Shown here: one piece after another, positions 26,272 to 34,038 of the stretch
Layout: each line of letters begins with the position of its first letter
How positions within the stretch are numbered: position 1 is the stretch's first letter
Origin: Bacteroidales bacterium
Lineage (GTDB): Bacteria > Bacteroidota > Bacteroidia > Bacteroidales > UBA932
DNA: 37,292 bases
Direction of reading: 5' to 3'
Assembly: GCA_017464245.1 (NCBI GenBank)
Contig: JAFUDV010000066.1
Span: 1-37,292 of the forward strand
The notes under the pieces: generated by a model
Told to the model about the DNA's origin: nothing
Database searches by the model: none
What the model saw: only the letters and a program-made list of their open reading frames with translations
Position numbers and translations under genes: made by a program

Positions 26272-27852
26272 ATGAAACAGAATATCTTCAAATATATGCT
26301 GGTGGCGGCCGCTGCGCTGGCCGTCCTTGCCGGGTGCACCAAGAATTTCGAAGAGCTGGCCAAGAACCGCTTCGGCGTGAGTGACGAGCAGATGGCCCAG
26401 GACGGTCTCGCCCTCGGCGGCATGCTCCAGCAGCTCGAGCGTTCCGTCATCATCTACCGCGACGGAACCTGGCTGGACTCCGACTACCAGATTATGTACA
26501 ACCTGTGCGCCGAGACCTGGTGCGGCTATATGGCCCCCACCCTGAGCGACGGCCACAACGCCGGCTGGGACGTGAACGACGGCTGGCACCGCCGGCTGTT
26601 TACCGTCAAGTACCAGTACGCGATGGGCGGCTATGCCAACTTCGAGAAATCCGCCCTCGAGTACGGGATGGAGAACGAACTGGCGCTCGCCAAGGTCCTG
26701 AAAGTGGCCTCGATGCACCAGGTGGCCGACTACTACGGCCCCATCGCCTATTCCCACACCGGAGACCTCTCCAACCTCTACGACCCGCTGGACCAGGTGT
26801 ATGTCCAGTTCTTCGACGAACTCGACGAGTCCATCGACATCCTCGAGAAGGTGGCCGCCTCCGGCGCCAAGCTCCTGGAGGACTACGACCTCGTGTACGG
26901 CGGCGACGCCACCAAGTGGGTCCACTTCGCGAACTCCCTGCGCCTCCGCCTGGCGATGCGCGTGAGCTACGCCGATCCGGGCCTCGCCCGCGAAGAGGCC
27001 GAGAAATCCATAGGCAGTCCCTTCGGCGTGGTGGTCTCCAACAGCGAGAACGCCGTCATCACGGAGCCGGGCATGCACCATCCGATCTATGAGATCAACG
27101 TCGCTTTCAATGACGCCGACACCCAGATGGGCGCTTCCATGGACAGCTACCTGAACGGCTTCAACGATCCGCGCAAGTTCCTCATCGCCAAGCCGGCCGG
27201 TGACGGCAACCTGCACGGCGTGCGTCCGGGCATCTCCCCGAGCGCCTGGACCAACTACAAGAACACCGCCGCGAAGGTCTCCGCCCCGAACGCCGGCATC
27301 TATAAGATCTGCTGGCTGAACGCCGCCGAGGTGGCGTTCCTGCGCGCTGAAGGCGCCCTGAAGGGCTGGAACATGGGCGGTATGGCCCAGGAGTTCTACG
27401 AGCAGGGCATCCGGCTCTCCTTCGAGGAATGGGGTGCCGAGGGTGCCGCCGCCTATATCGCCAATACGACCGCCAAGCCGGCCGACTTCCGCGACAACGT
27501 GGCCCGTGCCCATGCCTCCGCTCCCTCCACCGTCACGATCGCCTGGAACAACGGTGATTCCGACGAGAAGAAGCTCGAGAAGATCGCCACCCAGAAGTGG
27601 ATCGCCCTGTTCCCGAACAGCGCCGAGGCCTGGGCGGAATACCGCCGCCTCCACTACCCGGTGCTGATCGCCCCGGCGAACAACTTCTCCAACGGCGTCG
27701 TGAGCACCGAGCAGGGCATCCGCCGCGTCCCGTATCCCGTCTCCGAGCAGACCGACAACCCCGAGGGCTATGCCTCCGGCGTCGCGGCCCTGGGTGGTGC
27801 GGACAACGCCGGCGTACGCCTGTGGTGGGACGCCAAGCCGTTCAACAATTAA
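26272..27852 (+). CDS. SusD-like (SusD/RagB superfamily) glycan-binding lipoprotein
   Basis: This 526-residue lipoprotein starts at the ATG at 26272: it begins the signal peptide MKQNIFKYMLVAAAALAVLAGC (Cys22), whereas the longer open frame from 26245 would overlap the SusC stop. The sequence resembles the SusD-like branch often paired with N-glycan or OmpA-associated transporters: NLCAETWCGYMAPT, KVASMHQVADYYGPIAYSHTG, and KWVHFANSLRLRLAMRVSYADP are family segments, and the late KLEKIATQKWIALFPNSAEAWAEYRR replaces the classic SusD RxxE...RWxDxxRW motif. It caps the SusC-OmpA transporter encoded 11 bases upstream. The ligand is probably the GH18 product of this locus (inference). Confidence 0.9.
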   Translation: MKQNIFKYMLVAAAALAVLAGCTKNFEELAKNRFGVSDEQMAQDGLALGGMLQQLERSVIIYRDGTWLDSDYQIMYNLCAETWCGYMAPTLSDGHNAGWDVNDGWHRRLFTVKYQYAMGGYANFEKSALEYGMENELALAKVLKVASMHQVADYYGPIAYSHTGDLSNLYDPLDQVYVQFFDELDESIDILEKVAASGAKLLEDYDLVYGGDATKWVHFANSLRLRLAMRVSYADPGLAREEAEKSIGSPFGVVVSNSENAVITEPGMHHPIYEINVAFNDADTQMGASMDSYLNGFNDPRKFLIAKPAGDGNLHGVRPGISPSAWTNYKNTAAKVSAPNAGIYKICWLNAAEVAFLRAEGALKGWNMGGMAQEFYEQGIRLSFEEWGAEGAAAYIANTTAKPADFRDNVARAHASAPSTVTIAWNNGDSDEKKLEKIATQKWIALFPNSAEAWAEYRRLHYPVLIAPANNFSNGVVSTEQGIRRVPYPVSEQTDNPEGYASGVAALGGADNAGVRLWWDAKPFNN

Positions 27853-27865
27853 TGATGCGTGAAAG

Positions 27866-29017
27866 ATGAAAAAGATATTGACCTTATTCCCGATCGTCCT
27901 GGCGGCCGCCCTCCTGGCCTCCAGCTGCGACACCAAGGTGGAGAAGCTCGAAATCCAGCATTTCAACACGTACGACCTCGAGAAGGACGCCCAGGATCCC
28001 TATTACCAGGGTCTCCGCGAGTGGAAGCAGTCCAAGCATACCGTTTCGTATGTGTATTTCGCAGCCTGGGCCCCGCCGGAAGGTGCCACGAGCCTGTTCA
28101 TCGAGTACAAGACCATGCGGCCGCGCCTGATGGCCCTGCCGGATTCGCTGGATATCGTGAACCTGTGGATGGGCACCCCCATGAAAGAGGAGTATACCGA
28201 CGCCTGTTTCTACGGCAACGTGAAAAACCAGGAGACCGGCGAGATCGAGCATGCGCCCCTGCACACCTATGACTATTCCCCGAACGCCTACGCGGACCTC
28301 GAGTACTGCCAGAAGGTGAAGGGCACCCGCTTCGTCATGCATGCCGACGCTTCGCACTACGGCCAGGAATTCGACCTCGTGGACGAAGCCAGCGGCGAAG
28401 TCAAGCACTGGGTCGTCCAGCGCGGCGACCGCGCCTCCATCGAGGCCTATGCCAAACTCGTCGTGGACATCGTGAACACCCACGGCCTGGACGGCGTGGA
28501 CTTCGACTATGAAGGCTGGGCCTCCGGCGACATGACCATCTGCATCCAGAAGGCTGGCGAATACTTCGGCCCCAAGGGTTCCGACCCCTCGAAACTCCTC
28601 ATCGTGGACTACTTCGGCGGCTATCCCAGCGGAGACATCGAGCCGTATATCGACTACCTTGTGAAGCAGGCCTATTCCATGCAGGGCTCCGGTGTCGGCG
28701 GCCCTTCCTGGTGCCCCGAGTCCAAGATGGTCTACTGCGAGCAGTACGAACAGTCCTCCGACGAAGGCCCCAACTACCTGAACGGCGGCTATCCCACCAA
28801 CATGACCACCGAAGGCGGTGCTCCGATGTACACCCTCGAGCGTTACGCCCGCTATGCCAACGAGGCGGGCCAGGGAGAAGGCGGCTTCGGTGCCTACTAT
28901 ATCGACAATGACTATGCGAACGGCGTGGAGGCGCTCAAGGCCAAGGGCTATTCCGGGACCTACCTGAACTACGCGTTCCTCCGCCGCGCCATCCAGATCG
29001 TGAACCCTGCCAAGTAA
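27866..29017 (+). CDS. GH18 glycosidase, probable endo-beta-N-acetylglucosaminidase, lipoprotein
   Basis: This 383-residue lipoprotein has Cys21 in LLASSC. It is a compact single-domain GH18: the catalytic DxxDxDxE is intact at Asp209, Asp212, Asp214 and Glu216 (LDGVDFDYEGW), preceded by TRFVMHADASHYG and followed by LLIVDYFGG and VKQAYSMQG. Proteins of this size and layout in Bacteroidetes PULs, next to SusC/SusD and DUF1735-LamG genes, are typically endo-beta-N-acetylglucosaminidases that release N-glycans from glycoproteins by cutting the chitobiose core. The fucosidase in the same operon fits that. A non-catalytic GH18-fold binder is less likely because all acidic catalytic residues are present. 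It lies 13 bases after the SusD-like gene. Confidence 0.88.
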   Translation: MKKILTLFPIVLAAALLASSCDTKVEKLEIQHFNTYDLEKDAQDPYYQGLREWKQSKHTVSYVYFAAWAPPEGATSLFIEYKTMRPRLMALPDSLDIVNLWMGTPMKEEYTDACFYGNVKNQETGEIEHAPLHTYDYSPNAYADLEYCQKVKGTRFVMHADASHYGQEFDLVDEASGEVKHWVVQRGDRASIEAYAKLVVDIVNTHGLDGVDFDYEGWASGDMTICIQKAGEYFGPKGSDPSKLLIVDYFGGYPSGDIEPYIDYLVKQAYSMQGSGVGGPSWCPESKMVYCEQYEQSSDEGPNYLNGGYPTNMTTEGGAPMYTLERYARYANEAGQGEGGFGAYYIDNDYANGVEALKAKGYSGTYLNYAFLRRAIQIVNPAK

Positions 29018-29027
29018 GAGAAGCCTT

Positions 29028-30278
29028 ATGAAAAAGTATATCCTCATTTTCGGTGCCGCGGCCCTGAGCCTGGCTGCCTGCACCCAGAAGGCCGATCATT
29101 TCGACTATGGCCAGGAGATCGCCGTCATCACCGGGACCGACGCCTCGCCGGTCTCCAAGGACCAGATCCTGGCGGACGAGATTCCGATCAGCTACAACTT
29201 CTCCGTGTCCCTGACGGGCATCGCCGAGGAGGACGTGGACGTGCACATCTCCTACGACAGTCTTGCCGTCGCCCGCTACAACGACCTGAACAAGACCAGC
29301 TATGCGGCCGTTCCCCGCAACACCTTCGTCATCAACGACGAATACGTCACCATCAAGAAGGGAACCGCCACTTCTCCGATGACCTCCGTGACCCTGCGCG
29401 ACAACTCGTTCATCCAGGAAGGCGTGAACTACGTGATCCCGCTCTCCGTCGCCTACATGAACGGCGGCAAGGCCGGCATCCTGGAGTCCTCCAGAAACCT
29501 GTTCATCCGGATCGGAAAGACCATGGAGACTTTCTCCCTGGAAATTCCGAACATCGGCGTGTACTCCACCTACAATCTGGGGGCCGGGTACAACCTGGGG
29601 GACAACTGGACCCTCGAGATCAAGGCCCATCCGTACAACATGAAGTCCCGCGGTTCCGACCAGCTGTGCCGTCTGGCCTGCTGGAACGAAGACGGTGGCG
29701 GTCAGGTGCTGCTCCGTTTCAACGAGAACGGAAAGCCCTGGAAGACCCTGGACATCGTTTCCGTCAACGGCCGCTATGTCACGGGAGCCACGACCGCGGA
29801 CGCCAGCGGTGAAGGAGTCTTCAATGTGAACCAGTGGTACATGATCTCCATCGTCTGGAACGGTTCCGACATGAGCGTCTATATCAACGGTGAAAAAGAC
29901 ACCCCCTGGCAGAACACCATCTCCGGCAGCCAGGCGTTCAACCTGAACCGCTTCGAAATCGGCATGTCCTGGGGCGGTTACGGTTCCTCCCAGAGCTACA
30001 CCGGCCGCATGGCGGAAATGCGTATCTGGAACATCGCCCGCAGTGCGAGCGACATCGCTTCCACCCAGTGCTCCGTGGATCCCAAGTCCGAAGGCCTCGT
30101 AGGCTACTGGAAGATGAACGAAGGCGAAGGCCACATCTTCCACGACTCCGTGGCCGGCAACGACATGGACTGGGACAAGTCCGAGCGTCAGAAGGACGAA
30201 GCCAATTATGTCACGACCCCGGAGGCCGGCGCCTCCATCGTGTGGGTGAAGGACGAAAAGAACAAGTGTGCACAATAA
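29028..30278 (+). CDS. DUF1735-LamG surface lipoprotein, probable glycan-binding protein
   Basis: This 416-residue lipoprotein has Cys18 in SLAAC. The N-terminal part, about residues 20-165, is DUF1735-like: VSLTGIAEEDVDVHISYDS, YNDLNKTSYAAVPRNTFVIND, and the TSVTLRDNSF...YVIPLSVA strand pair. A LamG/concanavalin-like domain occupies about 175-405: DNWTLEIKAHPYN, WYMISIVWNGSDMSVYING, FEIGMSWGGYG, MAEMRIWNIARSASDI, and GLVGYWKMNEGEGHIFHD. DUF1735-LamG proteins accompany GH18 enzymes in N-glycan PULs and are thought to bind the glycan at the surface. The LamG part is related to the two LamG domains of the next gene. The two genes are adjacent with no gap in the reading region. Confidence 0.84.
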   Translation: MKKYILIFGAAALSLAACTQKADHFDYGQEIAVITGTDASPVSKDQILADEIPISYNFSVSLTGIAEEDVDVHISYDSLAVARYNDLNKTSYAAVPRNTFVINDEYVTIKKGTATSPMTSVTLRDNSFIQEGVNYVIPLSVAYMNGGKAGILESSRNLFIRIGKTMETFSLEIPNIGVYSTYNLGAGYNLGDNWTLEIKAHPYNMKSRGSDQLCRLACWNEDGGGQVLLRFNENGKPWKTLDIVSVNGRYVTGATTADASGEGVFNVNQWYMISIVWNGSDMSVYINGEKDTPWQNTISGSQAFNLNRFEIGMSWGGYGSSQSYTGRMAEMRIWNIARSASDIASTQCSVDPKSEGLVGYWKMNEGEGHIFHDSVAGNDMDWDKSERQKDEANYVTTPEAGASIVWVKDEKNKCAQ

Positions 30279-30299
30279 ATGAACAAAACTAATAATTCC

Positions 30300-32984
30300 A
30301 TGAAAAAGTTATTTACTGCTTTCGCACTGGGACTCCTCCTCGTGGGGTGCGCCCGGGAGTATGACGACTCCGAGCTCCGCAACCGGGTCACCACGCTGGA
30401 GACCAAGGTGGGCAACCTCGAGGCCAACATGAAGGCCATCCAGGACGCGACCAACGACGGCATGTTCGTCCAGAGCGTCGAAGAATTCACCGAGGACGGA
30501 AAGGTCGTCGGCGTGACCGTCACCTACACGACCGGCAAGGTCGTGCACTTCCAGATCTCCGGCGCCGGCGCCGAGACCAACCTCTCCGCCATCCGCAACG
30601 CCTCCGGCGCCCTCTGCTGGGCCCTGAACGGCGAAATCATCAAGGTGGACGGCAAGGACCTCGAGGTGGGCCAGACCCCTTCCTTCTCCGTGAAGGACGG
30701 CCACCTGCTGATGACCGTCGACGGCAAGACCACCGACATCGGCGCCATGGGCGGCGGCCTGGGCGACGCCATCTTCAAGGACATCAAGGTCACCGAGAAG
30801 GCCGTGGTCCTCACCCTGGACGATGGCAGCACCCTCGAGATCCCCTTCGCCAAGGCGTTCAAGCTCGTCATTGCGAAGACCCAGTACGCCGTGACCACCA
30901 CCGATCCGATCGAGATTCCCTACACCGTGGAGAACAAGACCGCCAACACCGTGGTGGACGTCTTCACCGACGCCAACTATGAGGCCACTGTCGATGACAG
31001 CAAGATCACCGTCACCCCGCTCGTCGTCGCGAAGGGTTCCGCCCTCGCCTATGCCGACTCCCAGGTGGGCCTGACCTCCATCGTGAAGCTCACTTTCGGC
31101 GCCGAAGCCGAGGCCGACAAGTTCGAGATCACGGACGCCGACATCAACTACATCGCCGAGGCCAAGGACGCCACCGTCGAGGCCCACGCCGTCTCCAACA
31201 TCGCCTTTGACGTCAAGCCGCAGGTGGACTGGATCCACTACGTGGAGACCCGCGCCCAGAACTACACCATCGTCCTCAAGGTCGATGACAACCCCACCGA
31301 GGAAATCCGCACCGGCGAAGTGAAGATCGTCCGTGCCGGTACCGACGAGACCCTCCAGACCATCACCATCGCCCAGAAGGCCGGTGAGGCCGAGCCCAAG
31401 CCCGAGATGGAGCCCTACACCCCGGCCGGCTGGAACAAGGTGTTCGACGCTTCCGACTACAAGGTGAATTCCACCTTCATCTGGGACACCCCGATTTCCG
31501 TGAATCCGGGCAATGTCACGCTGCAGGTGAAGTTCTGGTCCAAACACTGGAACGACCACAAGTTCAATGAGAAGGATGCCCAGGGACATACCCTGTACAG
31601 CAACCGCCTCGGTGAATTCGCTACGGCAGACGAGAAACAGTCCGTCCTGTTCCGCTTCTCCAACGACGGTGACGCCGACGGCCAGCTGTGCCTCAACGCC
31701 GGTGTCCTCGGTGTGAACCAGGCGCAGGTCCGCAAGGGCGACGCCCCGTACGTATGGCCCCTTGAAGAGTGGGTCGTGATGACCATCGTCAGCGACGGGA
31801 CCCAGGTCCATGTCTATGACGACGAGGAACTCATCGCCTCCTACAATGCCAGCCCGGCCGACAGTTGGGATCTCGCCCGCTTCGACATCTCCATGACTTG
31901 GGATGACGGCAGCAACTGGCCGCTCACCCAGGCGTTCAACGGTTACATCGGCTTCGCCCGTGTCTGGAACCGCGCCCTGAGCGTGGAGGACATCGCCACC
32001 ACCCTGTGCGAAGTCCCTGCCTCCAAGGCCGAAGGCCTTGTGGCCAACTGGGTCTTCAACGGCGCTGAGGACAAGTATGTCGCCAACACCGTGAATGAGG
32101 CCCAGAGCCTGGACTTCACCGAGTGCTGGGACGGCAACGGCAACCGCAAGGACAACGGCGATGCCGCCGCTGCCGCTTGGAAGACCCTCGAAGATGCCGG
32201 CATGGAAGGCATCTGCCTCCGCGAAAAGGGCAGTGTGACTCCGGGTGGCGATGACCCGCAGCCCACCGGCAACATGAAAGCCATGTACTGGGGCAACCCG
32301 CAGGCATCCGCCTGGTACAAGGAGTTCAACCGGGCCTTGAATCTCTCCGATGGTTACACGGTGATGATTCACTTCATTTATGAGAATGCCAAGGGACAGC
32401 GTCTGTGCAACTTCGGCAGCAAGGACGAGGCTCCGTGCAACATGTTCCGCTTCGGTGAACGCGGCGATGCGAACCAACTCGAATGGATGGTCGATGCTCC
32501 TACCAGCAGCAACCGCATCAAGCTCTACGCAGGCGGTTTCGAGGCCGGCAAGTGGGGCTCTGTCGCAGTTTCCTACGCCACGGACGGTACAGCCAAGATG
32601 TACGGGAATGGTATCCTGACCGACACCAAAGCCGGACAGTATCCCACCGGAGTCCAGTTCCAGGGCTTTGAGTTTGCCAACTCCTGGGGTGATTCCTATC
32701 GTTCCGCCTTCGACGGCGCCATTGCATATGTTTCTGTCTGGAGCCGCGTTCTGACGGATGACGAAATCGCGGCCAACGCTTTCAAGGAACCTTCCGGGAA
32801 CGGCCTTGAGGCTTTCTGGCCCATGAACGAAGGGGAAGGTTTCGTCTTCCATGACAAGACTGGAAAGTATGATGATATCGACCTTCACTACATGACTCGT
32901 TGCAACAACGAAGTCAGCTATGTGGACTTTGACTCTACCCCGTATGTAGAGTGGAGAGAGTATCCTGCCCTAAAGGCTGAGTAA
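30300..32984 (+). CDS. DUF4988-BACON lipoprotein with two LamG-like domains
   Basis: This 894-residue lipoprotein starts at the ATG at 30300 (signal MKKLFTAFALGLLLVGC, Cys17); the longer frame from 30279 adds seven unlikely residues. After the Cys comes AREYDDSELRNRVTTLETKV, a coiled-coil/DUF4988 start nearly parallel to the protein at 13242. VVLTLDDGSTLEIPFAKAFKL and a BACON-like segment (HAVSNIAFDVKPQVDWIHYV) follow to about residue 365. Two LamG-like domains, about 375-620 and 640-890, each end in a related RVWNRALSVEDIA or SVWSRVLTDDEIA motif; only the second finishes with the full MNEGEGFVFHD strand. It is probably a multivalent surface glycan-binding protein, and it is the last gene before the terminator. 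Confidence 0.83.
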   Translation: MKKLFTAFALGLLLVGCAREYDDSELRNRVTTLETKVGNLEANMKAIQDATNDGMFVQSVEEFTEDGKVVGVTVTYTTGKVVHFQISGAGAETNLSAIRNASGALCWALNGEIIKVDGKDLEVGQTPSFSVKDGHLLMTVDGKTTDIGAMGGGLGDAIFKDIKVTEKAVVLTLDDGSTLEIPFAKAFKLVIAKTQYAVTTTDPIEIPYTVENKTANTVVDVFTDANYEATVDDSKITVTPLVVAKGSALAYADSQVGLTSIVKLTFGAEAEADKFEITDADINYIAEAKDATVEAHAVSNIAFDVKPQVDWIHYVETRAQNYTIVLKVDDNPTEEIRTGEVKIVRAGTDETLQTITIAQKAGEAEPKPEMEPYTPAGWNKVFDASDYKVNSTFIWDTPISVNPGNVTLQVKFWSKHWNDHKFNEKDAQGHTLYSNRLGEFATADEKQSVLFRFSNDGDADGQLCLNAGVLGVNQAQVRKGDAPYVWPLEEWVVMTIVSDGTQVHVYDDEELIASYNASPADSWDLARFDISMTWDDGSNWPLTQAFNGYIGFARVWNRALSVEDIATTLCEVPASKAEGLVANWVFNGAEDKYVANTVNEAQSLDFTECWDGNGNRKDNGDAAAAAWKTLEDAGMEGICLREKGSVTPGGDDPQPTGNMKAMYWGNPQASAWYKEFNRALNLSDGYTVMIHFIYENAKGQRLCNFGSKDEAPCNMFRFGERGDANQLEWMVDAPTSSNRIKLYAGGFEAGKWGSVAVSYATDGTAKMYGNGILTDTKAGQYPTGVQFQGFEFANSWGDSYRSAFDGAIAYVSVWSRVLTDDEIAANAFKEPSGNGLEAFWPMNEGEGFVFHDKTGKYDDIDLHYMTRCNNEVSYVDFDSTPYVEWREYPALKAE

Positions 32985-33005
32985 TCCCCTGTCATGATTG
33001 CTTTG

Positions 33006-33038
33006 CAGGAGACCTGATTCCGGGTCTCCTGTTTTTTT
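33006..33038 (+). terminator. Rho-independent terminator of the second PUL
   Basis: A perfect 9-base stem (CAGGAGACC, 33006-33014, with GGTCTCCTG, 33023-33031) closes an 8-base loop and is followed by seven T residues (33032-33038). It lies 21 bases after the last PUL stop codon. Confidence 0.9.
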
Positions 33039-33047
33039 GTACAATCA

Positions 33048-33077
33048 TTGGTTATTCGGAAAAATTTCGTAACTTTG
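33048..33077 (+). promoter_or_regulatory. Bacteroidetes-type promoter of tRNA-Ser
   Basis: TAACTTTG at 33070-33077 is a perfect TAnnTTTG box, and TTG at 33048-33050 lies 19 bases upstream as the -33 element. The leader before the tRNA holds a small hairpin (TCCGCC 33081-33086 with GGCGGA 33092-33097). Confidence 0.75.
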
Positions 33078-33117
33078 CAGTCCGCCCCCGTGGCGGAGTT
33101 TCGCCAATTTGGCTCCC

Positions 33118-33206
33118 GGAGAGGTGGGTGAGTGGCTGAAACCACCGGTTTGCTAAACCGACGTACGGGTCATTCCGTACCACGAGTTCGAATCTCGTCC
33201 TCTCCG
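33118..33206 (+). tRNA. tRNA-Ser(GCU)
   Basis: The 89-base gene folds as a class II tRNA. Its acceptor stem is GGAGAGG (33118-33124) with CCTCTCC (33199-33205) plus discriminator G. The anticodon GCT is at 33152-33154 in the loop TTGCTAA. A long variable arm (GTACGG with CCGTAC) and a TTCGAAT T-loop are present, so it is tRNA-Ser reading AGC/AGU. The 3' CCA is not encoded. It marks the boundary between high-GC PUL DNA and lower-GC defence genes and is a plausible integration site. Confidence 0.95.
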
Positions 33207-33207
33207 C

Positions 33208-33243
33208 AAAAATCCCTTACAGAGCGTTCTGTGAGGGATTTTT
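33208..33243 (+). terminator. Terminator of tRNA-Ser
   Basis: AAAAATCCCTTACAGA (33208-33223) pairs with TCTGTGAGGGATTTTT (33228-33243), a 16-base stem with one T-G pair and a 4-base loop. The closing T residues form the U-tract. Confidence 0.85.
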
Positions 33244-33255
33244 CGTTAAAAGTGG

Positions 33256-33275
33256 CCCAAAAAATGTCCCAAAAA
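33256..33275 (+). repeat. Two CCCAAAAA boxes with 12-base period next to the tRNA
   Basis: CCCAAAAAA at 33256-33264 and CCCAAAAA at 33268-33275 lie in a stretch of about 50 bases that holds no gene, between the tRNA terminator and the vsr terminator. Short direct repeats beside a tRNA 3' end can be integrase arm sites; that role is inference. Confidence 0.4.
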
Positions 33276-33290
33276 TCAGAAATCTGCGAC

Positions 33291-33320
33291 AAAAAAAGTT
33301 GCTCGCAGGCGGGCAACTTT
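33291..33320 (-). terminator. Rho-independent terminator of vsr (minus strand)
   Basis: AAAGTTGC (33295-33302) pairs with GCAACTTT (33313-33320), and the stem extends inward to 33305/33310 with one G-T pair and a CAGG loop. On the minus strand the hairpin runs into seven T residues (complement of 33291-33297). It lies 24 bases past the vsr stop. Confidence 0.8.
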
Positions 33321-33344
33321 CGGTGAAGAACGAAGAAAGAATAA

Positions 33345-33881
33345 TCAGAGAGATTTCATCTCTTCCAAGAGAGATTGTTCTCTTTCCTTCCGCTCTCTTC
33401 TCTCCCGCCGATACTCTTCCCGCGCTTTTTTTCTTTCTTCTTGGACGGCTCGATAGGCTTCTCCGTTCCGGACAATCTCACCGGCTACCCGGTCGATGGT
33501 TTCTTCAAGGTTCGCCTTTTTCAGCTGACACTCCCAGACAATGATGACGCTCCATCCTTTTGCCTCCAGCTTACGCCAAACTGCCTGATCCCGCTCCTGG
33601 TTCCTCGCGATCTTGGCCCTCCAAAACTCCTTGTTTGTTTCAGGAATATGGCTAGTCGGGCATCCTTTGTGGCCATGCCAGAAGCATCCATGAACAAAAA
33701 CTACTGATCGATACCTAGGTAACACTATATCGGGTTTCCCTGGGAGTTTTTTATCATTGGTCCTATAGCGGAATCCTAAATGCCAAAGGGCACGACGCAA
33801 CTTCATTTCCGGCTTAGTAGAAACCGAATGAATTGCGGACATAATCCGATGCCGCTGGATTGGACTGAAACAATCTGTCAT
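33345..33881 (-). CDS. vsr: Vsr-type very-short-patch repair endonuclease
   Basis: This 178-residue enzyme nicks DNA at T:G mismatches that arise when 5-methylcytosine deaminates. With the ATG at 33881 as start, key residues fall on the E. coli Vsr numbers: Glu25, Asp51 (LPGKPDIV), His64, Cys66, His69 and His71 in VHGCFWHGHKGC, with Cys74 and Cys118 (WEC) completing the likely zinc site (73 and 117 in E. coli, as I recall them). A longer frame would need a TTG start at 33905. The last ~30 residues are a highly charged Glu/Arg/Lys tail, probably helical. A perfect -7 box (TATCTTTG, 33910-33903 on the minus strand) lies just upstream. The C5-methyltransferase at 35088 gives it a purpose: guarding methylated sites from C-to-T mutation. 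Confidence 0.93.
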   Translation of the reverse strand: MTDCFSPIQRHRIMSAIHSVSTKPEMKLRRALWHLGFRYRTNDKKLPGKPDIVLPRYRSVVFVHGCFWHGHKGCPTSHIPETNKEFWRAKIARNQERDQAVWRKLEAKGWSVIIVWECQLKKANLEETIDRVAGEIVRNGEAYRAVQEERKKAREEYRRERRERKEREQSLLEEMKSL

Positions 33882-33902
33882 TGTTATTGAGGGATTGCAT
33901 AA

Positions 33903-33910
33903 CAAAGATA
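33903..33910 (-). promoter_or_regulatory. -7 box of the vsr promoter
   Basis: TATCTTTG on the minus strand is a perfect TAnnTTTG. The predicted start near 33896 leaves about 15 bases to the ATG at 33881, the same distance as in the fucosidase promoter. No clear -33 element is visible. Confidence 0.5.
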
Positions 33911-34008
33911 GCAGTTTATCCTAAATGGTTCATGTTTTATTGAGCAGAATGAGCCAAACCAAGTCGGCGGTTTGCAAAAACTTTAAACCTCTTTTGAAGT
34001 AATTGTTG

Positions 34009-34016
34009 TATATTTG
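34009..34016 (+). promoter_or_regulatory. -7 box of the restriction-modification promoter
   Basis: TATATTTG is a perfect TAnnTTTG; the predicted start near 34023 leaves about 15 bases to the ATG at 34039. No TTTG lies at 19-21 bases upstream. The 33911-34008 stretch between this and the vsr box is AT-rich with no gene, so the two units are divergent. Confidence 0.5.
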
Positions 34017-34038
34017 TAATTATTAAAATGGTTAAGCC

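Noticed and set aside
33132-33326. Short plus-strand open frame beginning inside the tRNA gene
   Set aside because: It reads through tRNA-Ser, its terminator and the vsr terminator. The apparent start is in the tRNA D-arm and no domain is visible.
33244-33344. Integrase gene directly behind the tRNA
   Set aside because: Only about 100 bases lie between the tRNA terminator and vsr. They hold two short repeats and a hairpin, with no recombinase-like coding sequence.
33882-33905. Longer vsr start at TTG 33905
   Set aside because: The ATG at 33881 puts all catalytic and zinc residues on E. coli Vsr numbering, and the -7 box overlaps the TTG.
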